The notes below the pieces were generated by a model. It was not told the origin of the DNA. It worked only from the letters and a program-made list of their open reading frames with translations, and made no database searches. Both the position numbers and the translations under genes were made by a program. From NCBI GenBank assembly GCA_029027265.1, contig CP093061.1:1116001-1180000 (forward strand): a stretch of 64,000 nt of DNA. Direction: 5' to 3'. This document shows, piece by piece, positions 1 through 8,142 of the stretch. Numbering within the stretch: the stretch's first letter is position 1; each line of letters starts with the position of its first letter. The DNA comes from Sulfurospirillum_A sp029027265 (lineage in GTDB: Bacteria; Campylobacterota; Campylobacteria; Campylobacterales; Sulfurospirillaceae).

Positions 1-100
1 GAAGCGAATTAAATAAGTTAAATACCTGCAATTCACCTGGTTCTAGTTTTTGCCTTAAGTTTCCAAACTCTGAAATTGGTGGAGAAACAATTCGTGACAT
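1..100 (-). CDS. Start of a divergently transcribed gene, cut by the window edge
   Basis: Reading leftwards from an ATG at 98-100, 33 codons stay open to the window edge and begin MSRIVSPPISEFGNLRQ. A GAAGGA-like ribosome binding site lies about 9 bases upstream. The product cannot be assigned safely from so little. The N-terminus resembles my recollection of NERD-domain proteins fused to UvrD-type helicases, but this is weak. It shares a 200-bp intergenic region with the Crp/Fnr gene at 300. Confidence 0.5.
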   Translation of the reverse strand, partial: MSRIVSPPISEFGNLRQKLEPGELQVFNLFNSL

Positions 101-193
101 GATAAATATCCTTCAAATAAAAAGTATTTTAGTTTAAAATAATAACGTGCTGGAATGGTGTCTAACTGTTTATTTAGCGAACATTATAACACA

Positions 194-220
194 CTTGGTC
201 CTTATTTAATAAGCACCAAG
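194..220. promoter_or_regulatory. 27-bp inverted repeat between divergent genes
   Basis: CTTGGT-C-CTTATT-T-AATAAG-C-ACCAAG forms a 12-bp interrupted palindrome with one C:C mismatch. No T-run follows on either side, so it looks more like an operator than a terminator. It lies between the gene ending at 1 and the Crp/Fnr gene. The rest of the 101-299 gap shows nothing clear except AT-rich promoter-like sequence. Confidence 0.35.
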
Positions 221-299
221 CATAAATGCTATTTTTAGCAATTCCATTATATGATTTTGGATTATAATTTTTTTTGGTAAATGATGGTAATATTACATT

Positions 300-938
300 A
301 TGAATAGAATTAAAGAAATACCATTTTTTTCACATTTATGTGAAGATGGTCTAAAAAAACTAAAAGCTATATCAACTATAAAAAAGTACAACTCAAAAGA
401 GATACTTTTTTTTGAGGGTGAAGAGCCAAAGCATTTACATGTACTACTTGATGGTGTGGTAAGACTTTACAAAACTAACCATAAAGGTAACCAAATATTT
501 TTACATCAGTTTTTGCCAATTAGCCTCATAGCAGAGCTAGCAAACTTTGAAAACATACCTTATCCTGCAACAGCAGAGTTTACATGTAGAGGTGAAGTTC
601 TTAGGATTGATTATAAAAAACTAGAAGAGGGTTTCTTTAAAAATCCAGAACTTTCTTTTAAAATTATAAAATCACTTGCAGGAAAACTTAAGATTATGAG
701 TGAAGTAGTAACAAATGAAATAGTTTTAACTTCAGAAGGAAAAATAGCAAAGTTTTTAGTAGAAAATGGAGAATTTTTTAGGAGTTTAAAAAACACAAAA
801 GTAGCATCACTTCTAAATCTAACACCAGAAACTCTTTCTCGAACTCTTACAAAGTTCAAAAAACGAGGTCTCATAAGGGTAGATGAAGATTTTGAAGTTT
901 TAAATTTAGATGAATTAGTAGAGATGTATGCGAACTAA
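300..938 (+). CDS. Crp/Fnr-family transcriptional regulator
   Basis: A 212-residue cytoplasmic regulator. The N-terminal cyclic-nucleotide-type beta-roll (about residues 5-115, with FFEGEEPKHLHVLLDGVVRLYK) is followed by a dimerisation helix and a C-terminal winged helix containing LLNLTPETLSRTLTKFKKRG, the usual Crp/Fnr recognition helix. It has no N-terminal cysteine cluster, so it is not a classical oxygen-sensing Fnr. NO or heme sensing of the NssR/DNR type is possible but not shown. Its position next to the HAO unit, whose promoter has a Crp/Fnr palindrome, suggests that it controls nitrogen-oxide respiration. A second paralog lies at 7474. Confidence 0.9.
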   Translation: MNRIKEIPFFSHLCEDGLKKLKAISTIKKYNSKEILFFEGEEPKHLHVLLDGVVRLYKTNHKGNQIFLHQFLPISLIAELANFENIPYPATAEFTCRGEVLRIDYKKLEEGFFKNPELSFKIIKSLAGKLKIMSEVVTNEIVLTSEGKIAKFLVENGEFFRSLKNTKVASLLNLTPETLSRTLTKFKKRGLIRVDEDFEVLNLDELVEMYAN

Positions 939-1040
939 TTGGTTAAAACATCATAGGATAAATTCACAGGATAATGCTTTCGCACAGTTCTAATTTCTTA
1001 CATGTAGACTCACAAATTTATTTACATGTAAAGGAAACAA

Positions 1041-1874
1041 ATGCAATCAGAAATCAAAAATTATATATACATAACAGTTGGAACGGCACTTATCTCTTTA
1101 GGGGTGGTTCTTTTTTTCGTATCAAATAACTTTACAACAGGTGGAACTCCAGGTATGGCTCTTTTGCTTCATCACTTGAGTGGTTTTACTATTGGTTCTA
1201 TGGTTATAGCTATTAATATACCTCTTCTTATTGTGGGTATAAAGTATTTGGGTAAAATGTTTGCTATAAGGACAATAGTAGCTATTGTTTTGATGTCTAT
1301 ATTTATTGATTTGTTTTTAGAAGTCTTACATGTAGAAGGTATAACAGAAAATATACTTTTAGCTGCATTATTTGGTGGAGCTATGATTGGTCTTGGTGTG
1401 GGGTTGATTTTGCAGGGTAATGCCAGTGCTGGAGGCTCAACCATCATCGCTAAAATTGTCTGTGCAAACTCAGAAATAAAACCTGGACAAGTTATACTTT
1501 TTGTTGATTTTTTTATTATAGTTAGCTCTATTTATGTTTTTGGTGATATTGATAAAGCCCTTTGGAGCATATTGAGCATTTATGTTACTTCACGTTGTAT
1601 TGATGTTTTTCTTAGTGGAAGCCCAACAAAAAAAGTAGTACATCTTGTTTCCAATAAACCAGAATTACTTAGCAAAAAAATTATAGAAACTCTTGGAGAT
1701 AGTGGGTCAATAATTAAAGGAACAGGTCTACATGTAGACCAGCAAAAAAATATAATTTTTATAATTGTAGAGTTAAGTAAGCTTAGAACTCTTCGTGAAA
1801 TTATAAAAGAAAATGATCCTCATGCTTTTATGGTTGTTATGGATGCTTCAGAGCTTTTAGGTCGTGGAAATTAA
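1041..1874 (+). CDS. YitT-family membrane protein (DUF161/DUF2179)
   Basis: 277 residues. The N-terminal two thirds holds five or six hydrophobic segments with the family's glycine-rich pattern (NNFTTGGTPGMALLLHH; GNASAGGSTIIAKIV). The C-terminal soluble part (about 205-277) matches the DUF2179 ligand-like domain, with a GSIIKGTG turn and a final TLREIIKENDPHAFMVV. The family's transport substrate is not established. AGGAAACAA precedes the ATG. Two TACATGTA palindromes lie in the 103-bp gap upstream (near 1000 and 1023). The following gene starts after its own promoter, so this is probably a separate unit. Confidence 0.85.
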   Translation: MQSEIKNYIYITVGTALISLGVVLFFVSNNFTTGGTPGMALLLHHLSGFTIGSMVIAINIPLLIVGIKYLGKMFAIRTIVAIVLMSIFIDLFLEVLHVEGITENILLAALFGGAMIGLGVGLILQGNASAGGSTIIAKIVCANSEIKPGQVILFVDFFIIVSSIYVFGDIDKALWSILSIYVTSRCIDVFLSGSPTKKVVHLVSNKPELLSKKIIETLGDSGSIIKGTGLHVDQQKNIIFIIVELSKLRTLREIIKENDPHAFMVVMDASELLGRGN

Positions 1875-1913
1875 AATATCTTAAATTATTATTGTTAATT
1901 AAATATTAACTAT

Positions 1914-1962
1914 TTGACTTAAGTCAATGTTAATAATAATTTTTAATTGTAGAATTGACGAA
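1914..1962 (+). promoter_or_regulatory. Crp/Fnr-type activated promoter of the HAO operon
   Basis: A perfect palindrome TTGACTTAAGTCAA lies at 1914-1927. A TAGAAT -10-like hexamer lies at 1950-1955, predicting transcription start near 1962. The palindrome centre is then about 41.5 bp upstream, the classical class II position for Crp/Fnr activators, and there is no good -35 box. The napA promoter at 9528 has the same design. Confidence 0.7.
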
Positions 1963-1987
1963 ATAAGTTTTACAATTAGGAGTTCAA

Positions 1988-2512
1988 ATGTTTTATTTGC
2001 GTCTAGTTCTAGTGTTTTTGGGCATCATAGCACTAGTTTTAATTGGTAGAGCCATAATGATTCCAGAATCTTGGGGTGAGTATGGTTATTATCGTGGGGA
2101 TTACATAGCACAGGAAGCTTCAAGAGATCTTGTTTATGGAACAAATATATCTTGTCAAAACTGTCATGAAGAGATTTATGCCTTAAAGTTTGCAGGAACT
2201 CATAAAAGACTCTCTTGTGAGATTTGTCATGGACCTGTAACAGCTCATGTAAAAGGTGGAAAAAAGATAGCTGATATGCCTGTTAAGAAAGGCGATAAAC
2301 AGATAAATCTTTGTTTAACCTGTCATAAAAAAGTAATAGGTCGACCAGAAAAGTTTCCTATGATAGAGCATATAGAGCATTTAGAAGAACTAGATGTTAA
2401 ACTAACTCATACTTGTGACCAGTGTCATACAGTGCATGATCCTTTAGAAAATATGAATATTATCAAAAAGATGCATAAACTTAGAACACTGAAAGAGGAG
2501 CTCTCAAAATGA
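1988..2512 (+). CDS. Membrane-anchored tetraheme cytochrome c
   Basis: 174 residues with one uncleaved N-terminal membrane helix (LRLVLVFLGIIALVLIG) and a periplasmic domain with four CXXCH heme sites: CQNCH, CEICH, CLTCH and CDQCH. Size and layout resemble NrfH/CycM-type electron carriers, although the sequence is not a plain NapC/NrfH match. It probably passes electrons between the NrfD/ferredoxin part of the complex and the octaheme HAO encoded downstream. TAGGAG lies 5 bases before the ATG. The stop overlaps the start of the next gene by 4 bp, so translation is probably coupled. Confidence 0.85.
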   Translation: MFYLRLVLVFLGIIALVLIGRAIMIPESWGEYGYYRGDYIAQEASRDLVYGTNISCQNCHEEIYALKFAGTHKRLSCEICHGPVTAHVKGGKKIADMPVKKGDKQINLCLTCHKKVIGRPEKFPMIEHIEHLEELDVKLTHTCDQCHTVHDPLENMNIIKKMHKLRTLKEELSK

Positions 2513-3315
2513 AAATAGATCAAAATTTTATAAATAATGATAGAAGAGGCTTTATTGAAAAAGTAATAAAAGGCTCAATTGCAGGTTCATTAATGCTTAT
2601 GATACCTATGAGTTCTAAGTTATTTGCTGAGGTTGCTGGAGATAAAAATAAGCTAGTAAGTTTAATTGATCCAAAAAATAAAACAAAAAACTATGCTTTT
2701 ATGGTTGATGTAACAGGTTGTATTGGTTGTGGTAGTTGTTGTGTTGCTGATAGAAAAGAGAACAATGTACCAGATAGTCAGTACAGAACTTGGGTCGAGA
2801 GGTATGTGATTGATATATACAATACAGTCTATGTAGATTCGCCAGATGGTGGAGAAGCAGGTTACTCAAAAGCAAGGACTGATATAAAAGAAGATATAAA
2901 AGATGCTTTTTTTGTTCCAAAACTTTGCAATATGTGTGAAGAGCCAAGTTGTGTACAAGTCTGTCCTGTTGCTGCAACTTTTACAACTCCAGATGGTTTT
3001 GTTTTAGTTGATAGTGAGCATTGTGTCGCTTGTGGATACTGTATTCAAGCCTGTCCTTATGGAGTACGTTTCATAAATGAAGATACAAAAACAGCAGATA
3101 AATGTACTTGGTGTTATCACCGTGTTACTAAAGGCAAACTTCCAGCATGTGTTAATGCTTGTCCAACAGGGGCTAGAAAATTTGGTGATTTAAATGACCC
3201 ACAGAGTGAAGTAGCTAAGATTTACAATTCAAAAACAGTTTTAAAAGTACTTAAAAAGAGTTTAGGAAATGAGCCAGCACTATTTTATATCGGTGCTCAT
3301 GAGGAGGTAATATAA
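2509..3315 (+). CDS. NrfC/DmsB-like four-cluster ferredoxin subunit
   Basis: 268 residues. A twin-arginine-like leader (NDRRGFIEKVIKGS, then a hydrophobic stretch) suggests Tat export with the cofactors already inserted. Four [4Fe-4S] motifs follow: CIGCGSCC, CNMCEEPSCVQVCP, CVACGYCIQACP and CTWCYHRV...CVNACP. This is the NrfC/PhsB/DmsB arrangement, the electron-transfer subunit that docks on an NrfD-type membrane subunit. That partner is encoded immediately downstream with a 1-bp overlap. No molybdenum catalytic subunit is encoded in this unit; the likely electron acceptor is the cytochrome/HAO pair. Confidence 0.88.
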   Translation: MKIDQNFINNDRRGFIEKVIKGSIAGSLMLMIPMSSKLFAEVAGDKNKLVSLIDPKNKTKNYAFMVDVTGCIGCGSCCVADRKENNVPDSQYRTWVERYVIDIYNTVYVDSPDGGEAGYSKARTDIKEDIKDAFFVPKLCNMCEEPSCVQVCPVAATFTTPDGFVLVDSEHCVACGYCIQACPYGVRFINEDTKTADKCTWCYHRVTKGKLPACVNACPTGARKFGDLNDPQSEVAKIYNSKTVLKVLKKSLGNEPALFYIGAHEEVI

Positions 3316-4496
3316 TGGACATTTTAAACTACGTTTTTCCAAATGATATACATGCTCATTGGACTTTGATGATTGTTATATATCCGTATATTACGGGTGT
3401 TGTTGCTGGTGCGTTTATAGTTTCAGCCTTGGCGCATGTTTTTCATATAAAAGCACTTATGCCAGTTGCTAAGTTTGCTCTTATATTTGCATTATCTTGG
3501 TTATTGTTTGTTACCGCTCCACTTATAAATCATCTTGGGCATCCTGAGAGAGCTTTAAATATGCTTTTTACTCCAAACTTTGTTGGACCATCTATGATGA
3601 GTGGATTTGGATATATCTATATGGCATACTCTATACTTCTTATATTTGAGATTTTAGTTATCTATAGATATCAATTGACACTTTTAAAGAAAACTGCAAC
3701 AGGTATAAAAAAAGTAATATATAGTGCGTTAACACTTGGTACAAATGACGAAAGTATGTCAGGTAGAAAAAGAGATAGTAAAGTAGCATTTGTTATGGCA
3801 GCTATTGGTATACCACTAGCGTGTGCACTTCATGGATATGTTGGATTTATTTTTGGAGCTGTAAAAAGTGTTGAGTGGTGGTTTACTCCACTTATGCCAA
3901 TCATATTTTTATTATCAGCTTCTGTATCTGGAATAGCTGGGATGATTCTTTTTTATATTGTTATAAAAAAGATTACAGGTAAAATTAGTGAGATTAAAAC
4001 TGAAACTATAAAAGTAATGATTCAGCTGTTGTGGGCATTTTTTATCTTTGACTTTTTGTTTGAAATGATTGAGCTTTCAGTTCATGCTTATGGAGGAACT
4101 GAGGGTTGGCATCATGTTGCAGCTGCATTAAATGGACCACTTAATTGGTCATTTTGGACTATGCAAGTTAAATTTCTTTCAATTATTCCATTTTTGATTT
4201 TAATGTGGCTATCTTTAGCAAAAGTAAGTAGAAATATATTGTTAATAGTAGGTCCAATAGTATCTTTTATGCTTTTAGCACAAGTACTATTTATGAGATG
4301 GAATGTTGTAATAGGTGGACAGATAATGGCAAAAAGTGAAAGAGGTTTTGCCGTTTATCATCCGCAATTTTTTGAAAAAGAAGGAATTTTAGTAACCATT
4401 ATTATGCTTGTTGCTCCTATAGTAACACTTTGGTTATTAAGTAAGGTATTCCCATTATGGGAAAGTGATTGCGATAAAGAGTTAGCTCATAAATAA
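3315..4496 (+). CDS. NrfD/PsrC-like quinol-oxidising membrane subunit
   Basis: 393 residues with about nine or ten membrane helices, typical of the NrfD/PsrC superfamily that exchanges electrons with the menaquinone pool and hands them to a DmsB-like ferredoxin. It begins with MDILNYVFPNDIHAHWTLM and has the family-like APLINHLGHPERALNM segment. It overlaps the ferredoxin gene by 1 bp and lies 53 bp before the HAO start. The set tetraheme cytochrome, ferredoxin and NrfD mirrors nrfBCD of gammaproteobacteria, with HAO in the place of the nitrite reductase NrfA. Confidence 0.88.
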   Translation: MDILNYVFPNDIHAHWTLMIVIYPYITGVVAGAFIVSALAHVFHIKALMPVAKFALIFALSWLLFVTAPLINHLGHPERALNMLFTPNFVGPSMMSGFGYIYMAYSILLIFEILVIYRYQLTLLKKTATGIKKVIYSALTLGTNDESMSGRKRDSKVAFVMAAIGIPLACALHGYVGFIFGAVKSVEWWFTPLMPIIFLLSASVSGIAGMILFYIVIKKITGKISEIKTETIKVMIQLLWAFFIFDFLFEMIELSVHAYGGTEGWHHVAAALNGPLNWSFWTMQVKFLSIIPFLILMWLSLAKVSRNILLIVGPIVSFMLLAQVLFMRWNVVIGGQIMAKSERGFAVYHPQFFEKEGILVTIIMLVAPIVTLWLLSKVFPLWESDCDKELAHK

Positions 4497-4549
4497 AACG
4501 AGTTTGGTTCAGTGGTTGGTTGGTCGGAAAATACAAAAAGGAGATCTAC

Positions 4550-6139
4550 ATGAGGTTAGGTAAACTTGTTATTGCTACATTGTTAGCAATAGGGTTGGCT
4601 AGTAGTGCAATAGCTACTACTAAAGCATCTTCAAAGGTGAGAAACGAGACAAACATTGATCGTAATGATAAATGTGTGACTTGTCACCTTAAAGAGAACA
4701 GATCATTGGTTGATCAGTGGGATCATTCTGTTCACGCAGATTCAAAGGTTGGATGTTATACTTGTCACGCGGCAGACAAGAAAGATCCTACAGGTTATGA
4801 ACACGAGGGCGCGTTCATTAAGACGATTATGACTCCAAATGACTGTAAATTCTGTCATGAAAATGAAGTTAAAGAAATGACAAACTCTCACCACGCAACT
4901 GCTGGTCAGATTATGGCATCTTTAGATAACTTACTTGCAGAAGTTATTGCATCATTCCCTGATACAAAAGCTGATGCTGTTAATGGCTGTTGGCAGTGCC
5001 ACGGCTCAGTTGTTGCTTTCCAAAAAGATAAAAAAGGAAAGATGATTTACAATGAAGCTGGCGCTCCTATGACTACGTATATGACATGGCCAAACTCTGG
5101 AATAGGAAGAATTAATCCAGATGGTTCAAAAGGTTCTTGTAACGCTTGTCACTCAAAGCATGATTTTAGTTCAAGTAGAGCTCGTCAACCTGAAAACTGT
5201 GGTAAATGTCATCTTGGACCTGATCATCCTCAAAAAGAGATTTATGAAGAGTCTAAACACGGTATCGCTTATTATGCATCACCAAAAGGTGCTGTTAAGG
5301 GTGGTATGAACATTTATAAAAAAGGTAAATGGACTCTTGGTAAAGATTATTTTGCAGCTCCAACATGTTCAACTTGCCACATGGGTGCTTACAAGACTTC
5401 ATCTGGTGGTATTGTAAAAGGAACTCACAATGTTAGTGATAGAATCTCTTGGAATCTAAGAGCTCCACTATCAGTTAAACTAAACCGTGTTATTTTTGAA
5501 GATGGTACAGTTTATGATGTTTCAGGTGAAAAACCACCTAGAGTTGGAGATATGACAACTTATAAAGCTTATAATAGAGTTGGCGATAAACTTGTTAAAT
5601 CTATGAAAAAGAAAAAAGTTGTTAAAGTAATTGATTGGAAAGAAAGACGTGCTGCTATGCAAGGTGTTTGTGTATCTTGTCACTCAACTTCTCAAACTAT
5701 TAACTTTTACAAGCAATATGATAGCCTAGTATATACTTATAATGATAAGTTTATTAGACCAGGATTGAAGATTGTTAAAGAGATGAAGAAAGATAAAATC
5801 TGGATTAAATCTGGTTTCCAACAAGGAGACATGGGATATATCTGGTTTGAAATCTGGCATCACGAAGGTAGAAGAGCTAGACATGGTGCTGCTATGATGG
5901 GTCCTGATTATACTCACTGGCATGGTATGTATGAAGTATCTCGTCACTTCTATGCTAAATTTTTACCATTAGTACAAAAGATGGCTGATAAAGCTGGAAA
6001 AGGTGCTAAATATAAGAAAATCATTTCCGATTTGCTTTCTAAACCTGAGCATATTTGGACAAAAACGGGCGGAAACCCTAATAACGCTGATTTCTTTAAA
6101 GAGTTAAACGCGGAGAATAAATCTAGATATAAGCAATAG
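4550..6139 (+). CDS. hao: Octaheme hydroxylamine-oxidoreductase-type cytochrome (epsilon-HAO-like)
   Basis: 529 residues from the ATG at 4550, preceded by AAAAGGAG and followed by a cleavable signal peptide (LVIATLLAIGLASSAIA). Upstream in-frame starts lack a ribosome site. Eight CXXCH motifs are visible: CVTCH, CYTCH, CKFCH, CWQCH, CNACH, CGKCH, CSTCH and CVSCH. The conserved C-terminal HAO block HHEGRRARHGAAMMGPDY, then THWHG, is present. In Campylobacterota such HAO proteins are described as working reductively on nitrite and hydroxylamine. With Nap next door and no nrfA in the window, a role in making ammonium from nitrite is the best inference. It is the last gene of its unit and is followed by a terminator. 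Confidence 0.88.
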   Translation: MRLGKLVIATLLAIGLASSAIATTKASSKVRNETNIDRNDKCVTCHLKENRSLVDQWDHSVHADSKVGCYTCHAADKKDPTGYEHEGAFIKTIMTPNDCKFCHENEVKEMTNSHHATAGQIMASLDNLLAEVIASFPDTKADAVNGCWQCHGSVVAFQKDKKGKMIYNEAGAPMTTYMTWPNSGIGRINPDGSKGSCNACHSKHDFSSSRARQPENCGKCHLGPDHPQKEIYEESKHGIAYYASPKGAVKGGMNIYKKGKWTLGKDYFAAPTCSTCHMGAYKTSSGGIVKGTHNVSDRISWNLRAPLSVKLNRVIFEDGTVYDVSGEKPPRVGDMTTYKAYNRVGDKLVKSMKKKKVVKVIDWKERRAAMQGVCVSCHSTSQTINFYKQYDSLVYTYNDKFIRPGLKIVKEMKKDKIWIKSGFQQGDMGYIWFEIWHHEGRRARHGAAMMGPDYTHWHGMYEVSRHFYAKFLPLVQKMADKAGKGAKYKKIISDLLSKPEHIWTKTGGNPNNADFFKELNAENKSRYKQ

Positions 6140-6157
6140 TAAGTTATTGTTTATAAT

Positions 6158-6188
6158 CCCAAGAGAGAAACTCTCTCTTGGGGTTTTT
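6158..6188 (+). terminator. Rho-independent terminator after HAO
   Basis: A perfect 10-bp stem (CCCAAGAGAG pairing with CTCTCTTGGG) with a short loop is followed by GTTTTTAT. It lies 18 bp after the HAO stop codon and ends the operon that starts at the 1914 promoter. Confidence 0.9.
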
Positions 6189-6245
6189 ATGATTTTTTAT
6201 TTACATCTTTACATGTAAATAAAAAACTATAAAATAAGGATTAAT

Positions 6246-6887
6246 ATGAAATTAACAATAAAGATTTTGACTATATTGTCATTGTTTTTCACCTTTGGAT
6301 TTGCAAGTGCTGATAGTATATCAGATAAAGTTGCTTCTTTGAAAATAGGAACAGATGGTTATATATTAGGGAAAAAACTAACAGCTGAGCAGCTTAAAAT
6401 TGCAAAAAAGAATGCTATAAAAAAAGCCGTTGAAGGTACTTATAAATTTAGTGATAAAGGGTTATTTGTGATTGCTAGTAAGAGTGATGATAGAGTGCTC
6501 GTTATGTATAAGAGTTATGAGGATATAGATAATAAAGAGGCTAAAGGTTTATTTGGCGGTGCTATGCTAAATTTTGGTGAGCCAACTGCTTTAGCTCATG
6601 ATAAATTAGTTTATTGGAGTTATGATAAGAATGGAAAACAAATTTCTGAAGATGAGATGAAAGTTTTTAAATCAAAAATCAAAAAAGTAGATAAAAGCAC
6701 AACCCTAGTAGAAACTTTAAAAGCAGAACCAGTAGTTGCAAAATATGAGCCTTATGCAACAATAAAACTTAGTTGTTCAAAAGAGATGACAAATAAAGAA
6801 CTTGTATATACTGACGCAACTGCTTATTTGATATACTCTTCAAATAAACTCATAGAAAATATGCAAAATAAAATGGCAGATAAATAG
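6246..6887 (+). CDS. Secreted protein of unknown function
   Basis: 213 residues with a clear signal peptide (ILTILSLFFTFGFASA). The mature part is lysine-rich and mixed alpha/beta, with a single cysteine (LSCSKEM) and no heme or metal motif. I do not recognise the family. It follows the HAO terminator and a TACATGTA palindrome, with AAGGA before the ATG. It overlaps the next gene by 1 bp, so the two probably act together in the periplasm. Their position between the HAO and nap units suggests a role in nitrogen respiration, by location only. Confidence 0.75.
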   Translation: MKLTIKILTILSLFFTFGFASADSISDKVASLKIGTDGYILGKKLTAEQLKIAKKNAIKKAVEGTYKFSDKGLFVIASKSDDRVLVMYKSYEDIDNKEAKGLFGGAMLNFGEPTALAHDKLVYWSYDKNGKQISEDEMKVFKSKIKKVDKSTTLVETLKAEPVVAKYEPYATIKLSCSKEMTNKELVYTDATAYLIYSSNKLIENMQNKMADK

Positions 6888-7438
6888 TGAAATTTTTTTC
6901 ACTATTTTTTCTATGCCTGTCTTTAGTGTTTGCCATTGATTTGCAAACACTAAAAATAAAAAGTGACAGCAAAGATGGTAAATTTTTATCACAAATCATA
7001 TCTCAAACTATAGTTTACGAAGATATTAGTAAAATTCCAAATGATATAGGCGATGGTGATGGTGTTATAACAGAAGATGATTATGGTGCGAAAAACTTTT
7101 ATGTTTTAAATGAAAAAGGAGATATGTTAGAATTTGTTCATCCATTTTTCAATGAAATATTAAATGCAGAAAGTGGTTCATCTTTCTCAAATATGTTTGG
7201 TCAAGGTATGGTAAAAGAGTATGATACCGTATCCACAAACAATACATTTAAACCTTATGTCAGTAATACTGATTCTGTACGAATTGGTTTTTTAGAAGTT
7301 CCCAATAGAGCTGATCATATGGAAAAAGCACTGAATGATTATCTTTTAAATCATAGTATTTATCCTCAATCTATTATCAATATTCAGATAAAAAATGAAA
7401 ATAAAACAAATTTTTTATGGATATTTTACAGACCTTAG
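6887..7438 (+). CDS. Secreted protein of unknown function with a calcium-loop-like motif
   Basis: 183 residues starting at GTG, whose first base is the last base of the preceding stop codon. A signal peptide (FFSLFFLCLSLVFA) is followed by a soluble domain containing DIGDGDGVITEDDYG, which has the spacing of an EF-hand-like calcium loop. There is no cysteine in the mature part and no recognised family. It is coupled to the gene at 6246 and followed 35 bp later by a Crp/Fnr gene. Confidence 0.72.
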   Translation: MKFFSLFFLCLSLVFAIDLQTLKIKSDSKDGKFLSQIISQTIVYEDISKIPNDIGDGDGVITEDDYGAKNFYVLNEKGDMLEFVHPFFNEILNAESGSSFSNMFGQGMVKEYDTVSTNNTFKPYVSNTDSVRIGFLEVPNRADHMEKALNDYLLNHSIYPQSIINIQIKNENKTNFLWIFYRP

Positions 7439-7473
7439 GGTAAAATAGTCAAACTTAAATATAGGATGATTAT

Positions 7474-8130
7474 TTGATAGATGTAAACTTTCTTAAAGAT
7501 ATACCTTTTTTTAACTGTTTAGATGATGATATATTAGAGCAGTTATCACAAATAGCAACAATAAAAAAACATGTATATTCAGATGTACTTTTTTATGAGA
7601 AAGATAGCCAGAATGAGATTTTTTATCTTGTTGAAGGTGCTATAAAATTTTATAAAGTAGATAGATTTGATAATGAAATTTTTCTATATAAAATAATTTC
7701 GAACTCTATAATCTTTGATATTTCAAAGTTTTGTGAAGAGCATGTAATGAGTTGTTATGCAAATGCAGAATTTTTAGAAGATAGTAAAGTTTTGATTTTT
7801 AATAACATAAAGTTTAGAGAGTTAATGCAGACAAATCAAGATTTTATGAAAATAGTACTAAAAGAGTCATTTAAAATGATTCAACAACTGCAATGCATTA
7901 TTAGCCGAGATGTTGTGTTTGATGGAACTGCAAAAGTAGCTCATACGTTGGTCAATGATTTAAGAAATTTTAATGCATTGAAAAAACATGAAATAGCGTA
8001 TATGTTGCATATACAACCAGAAACACTTTCAAGAATTTTAAAAAAGCTAACAAGAAATGGAATCATTGAGATAGAAAAAAATTGTGTAAAGATACTAAAT
8101 CTTGATGAGTTAAGAGAGATTTATGAATAG
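7474..8130 (+). CDS. Second Crp/Fnr-family regulator
   Basis: 218 residues from a TTG start (AGGATG 6 bases upstream). It has the same architecture as the regulator at 300: an N-terminal beta-roll (VLFYEKDSQNEIFYLVEG), a long dimer helix, and a C-terminal helix-turn-helix with YMLHIQPETLSRILKKL. No Fnr-type cysteine cluster is visible. It lies 12 bp upstream of a PilJ-domain receptor and 1.5 kb upstream of napA, whose promoter carries a Crp/Fnr box, so it is a strong candidate for the nap regulator. Which of the two paralogs binds which promoter cannot be read from the sequence. Confidence 0.88.
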   Translation: MIDVNFLKDIPFFNCLDDDILEQLSQIATIKKHVYSDVLFYEKDSQNEIFYLVEGAIKFYKVDRFDNEIFLYKIISNSIIFDISKFCEEHVMSCYANAEFLEDSKVLIFNNIKFRELMQTNQDFMKIVLKESFKMIQQLQCIISRDVVFDGTAKVAHTLVNDLRNFNALKKHEIAYMLHIQPETLSRILKKLTRNGIIEIEKNCVKILNLDELREIYE

Positions 8131-8142
8131 AGGATACAGATT

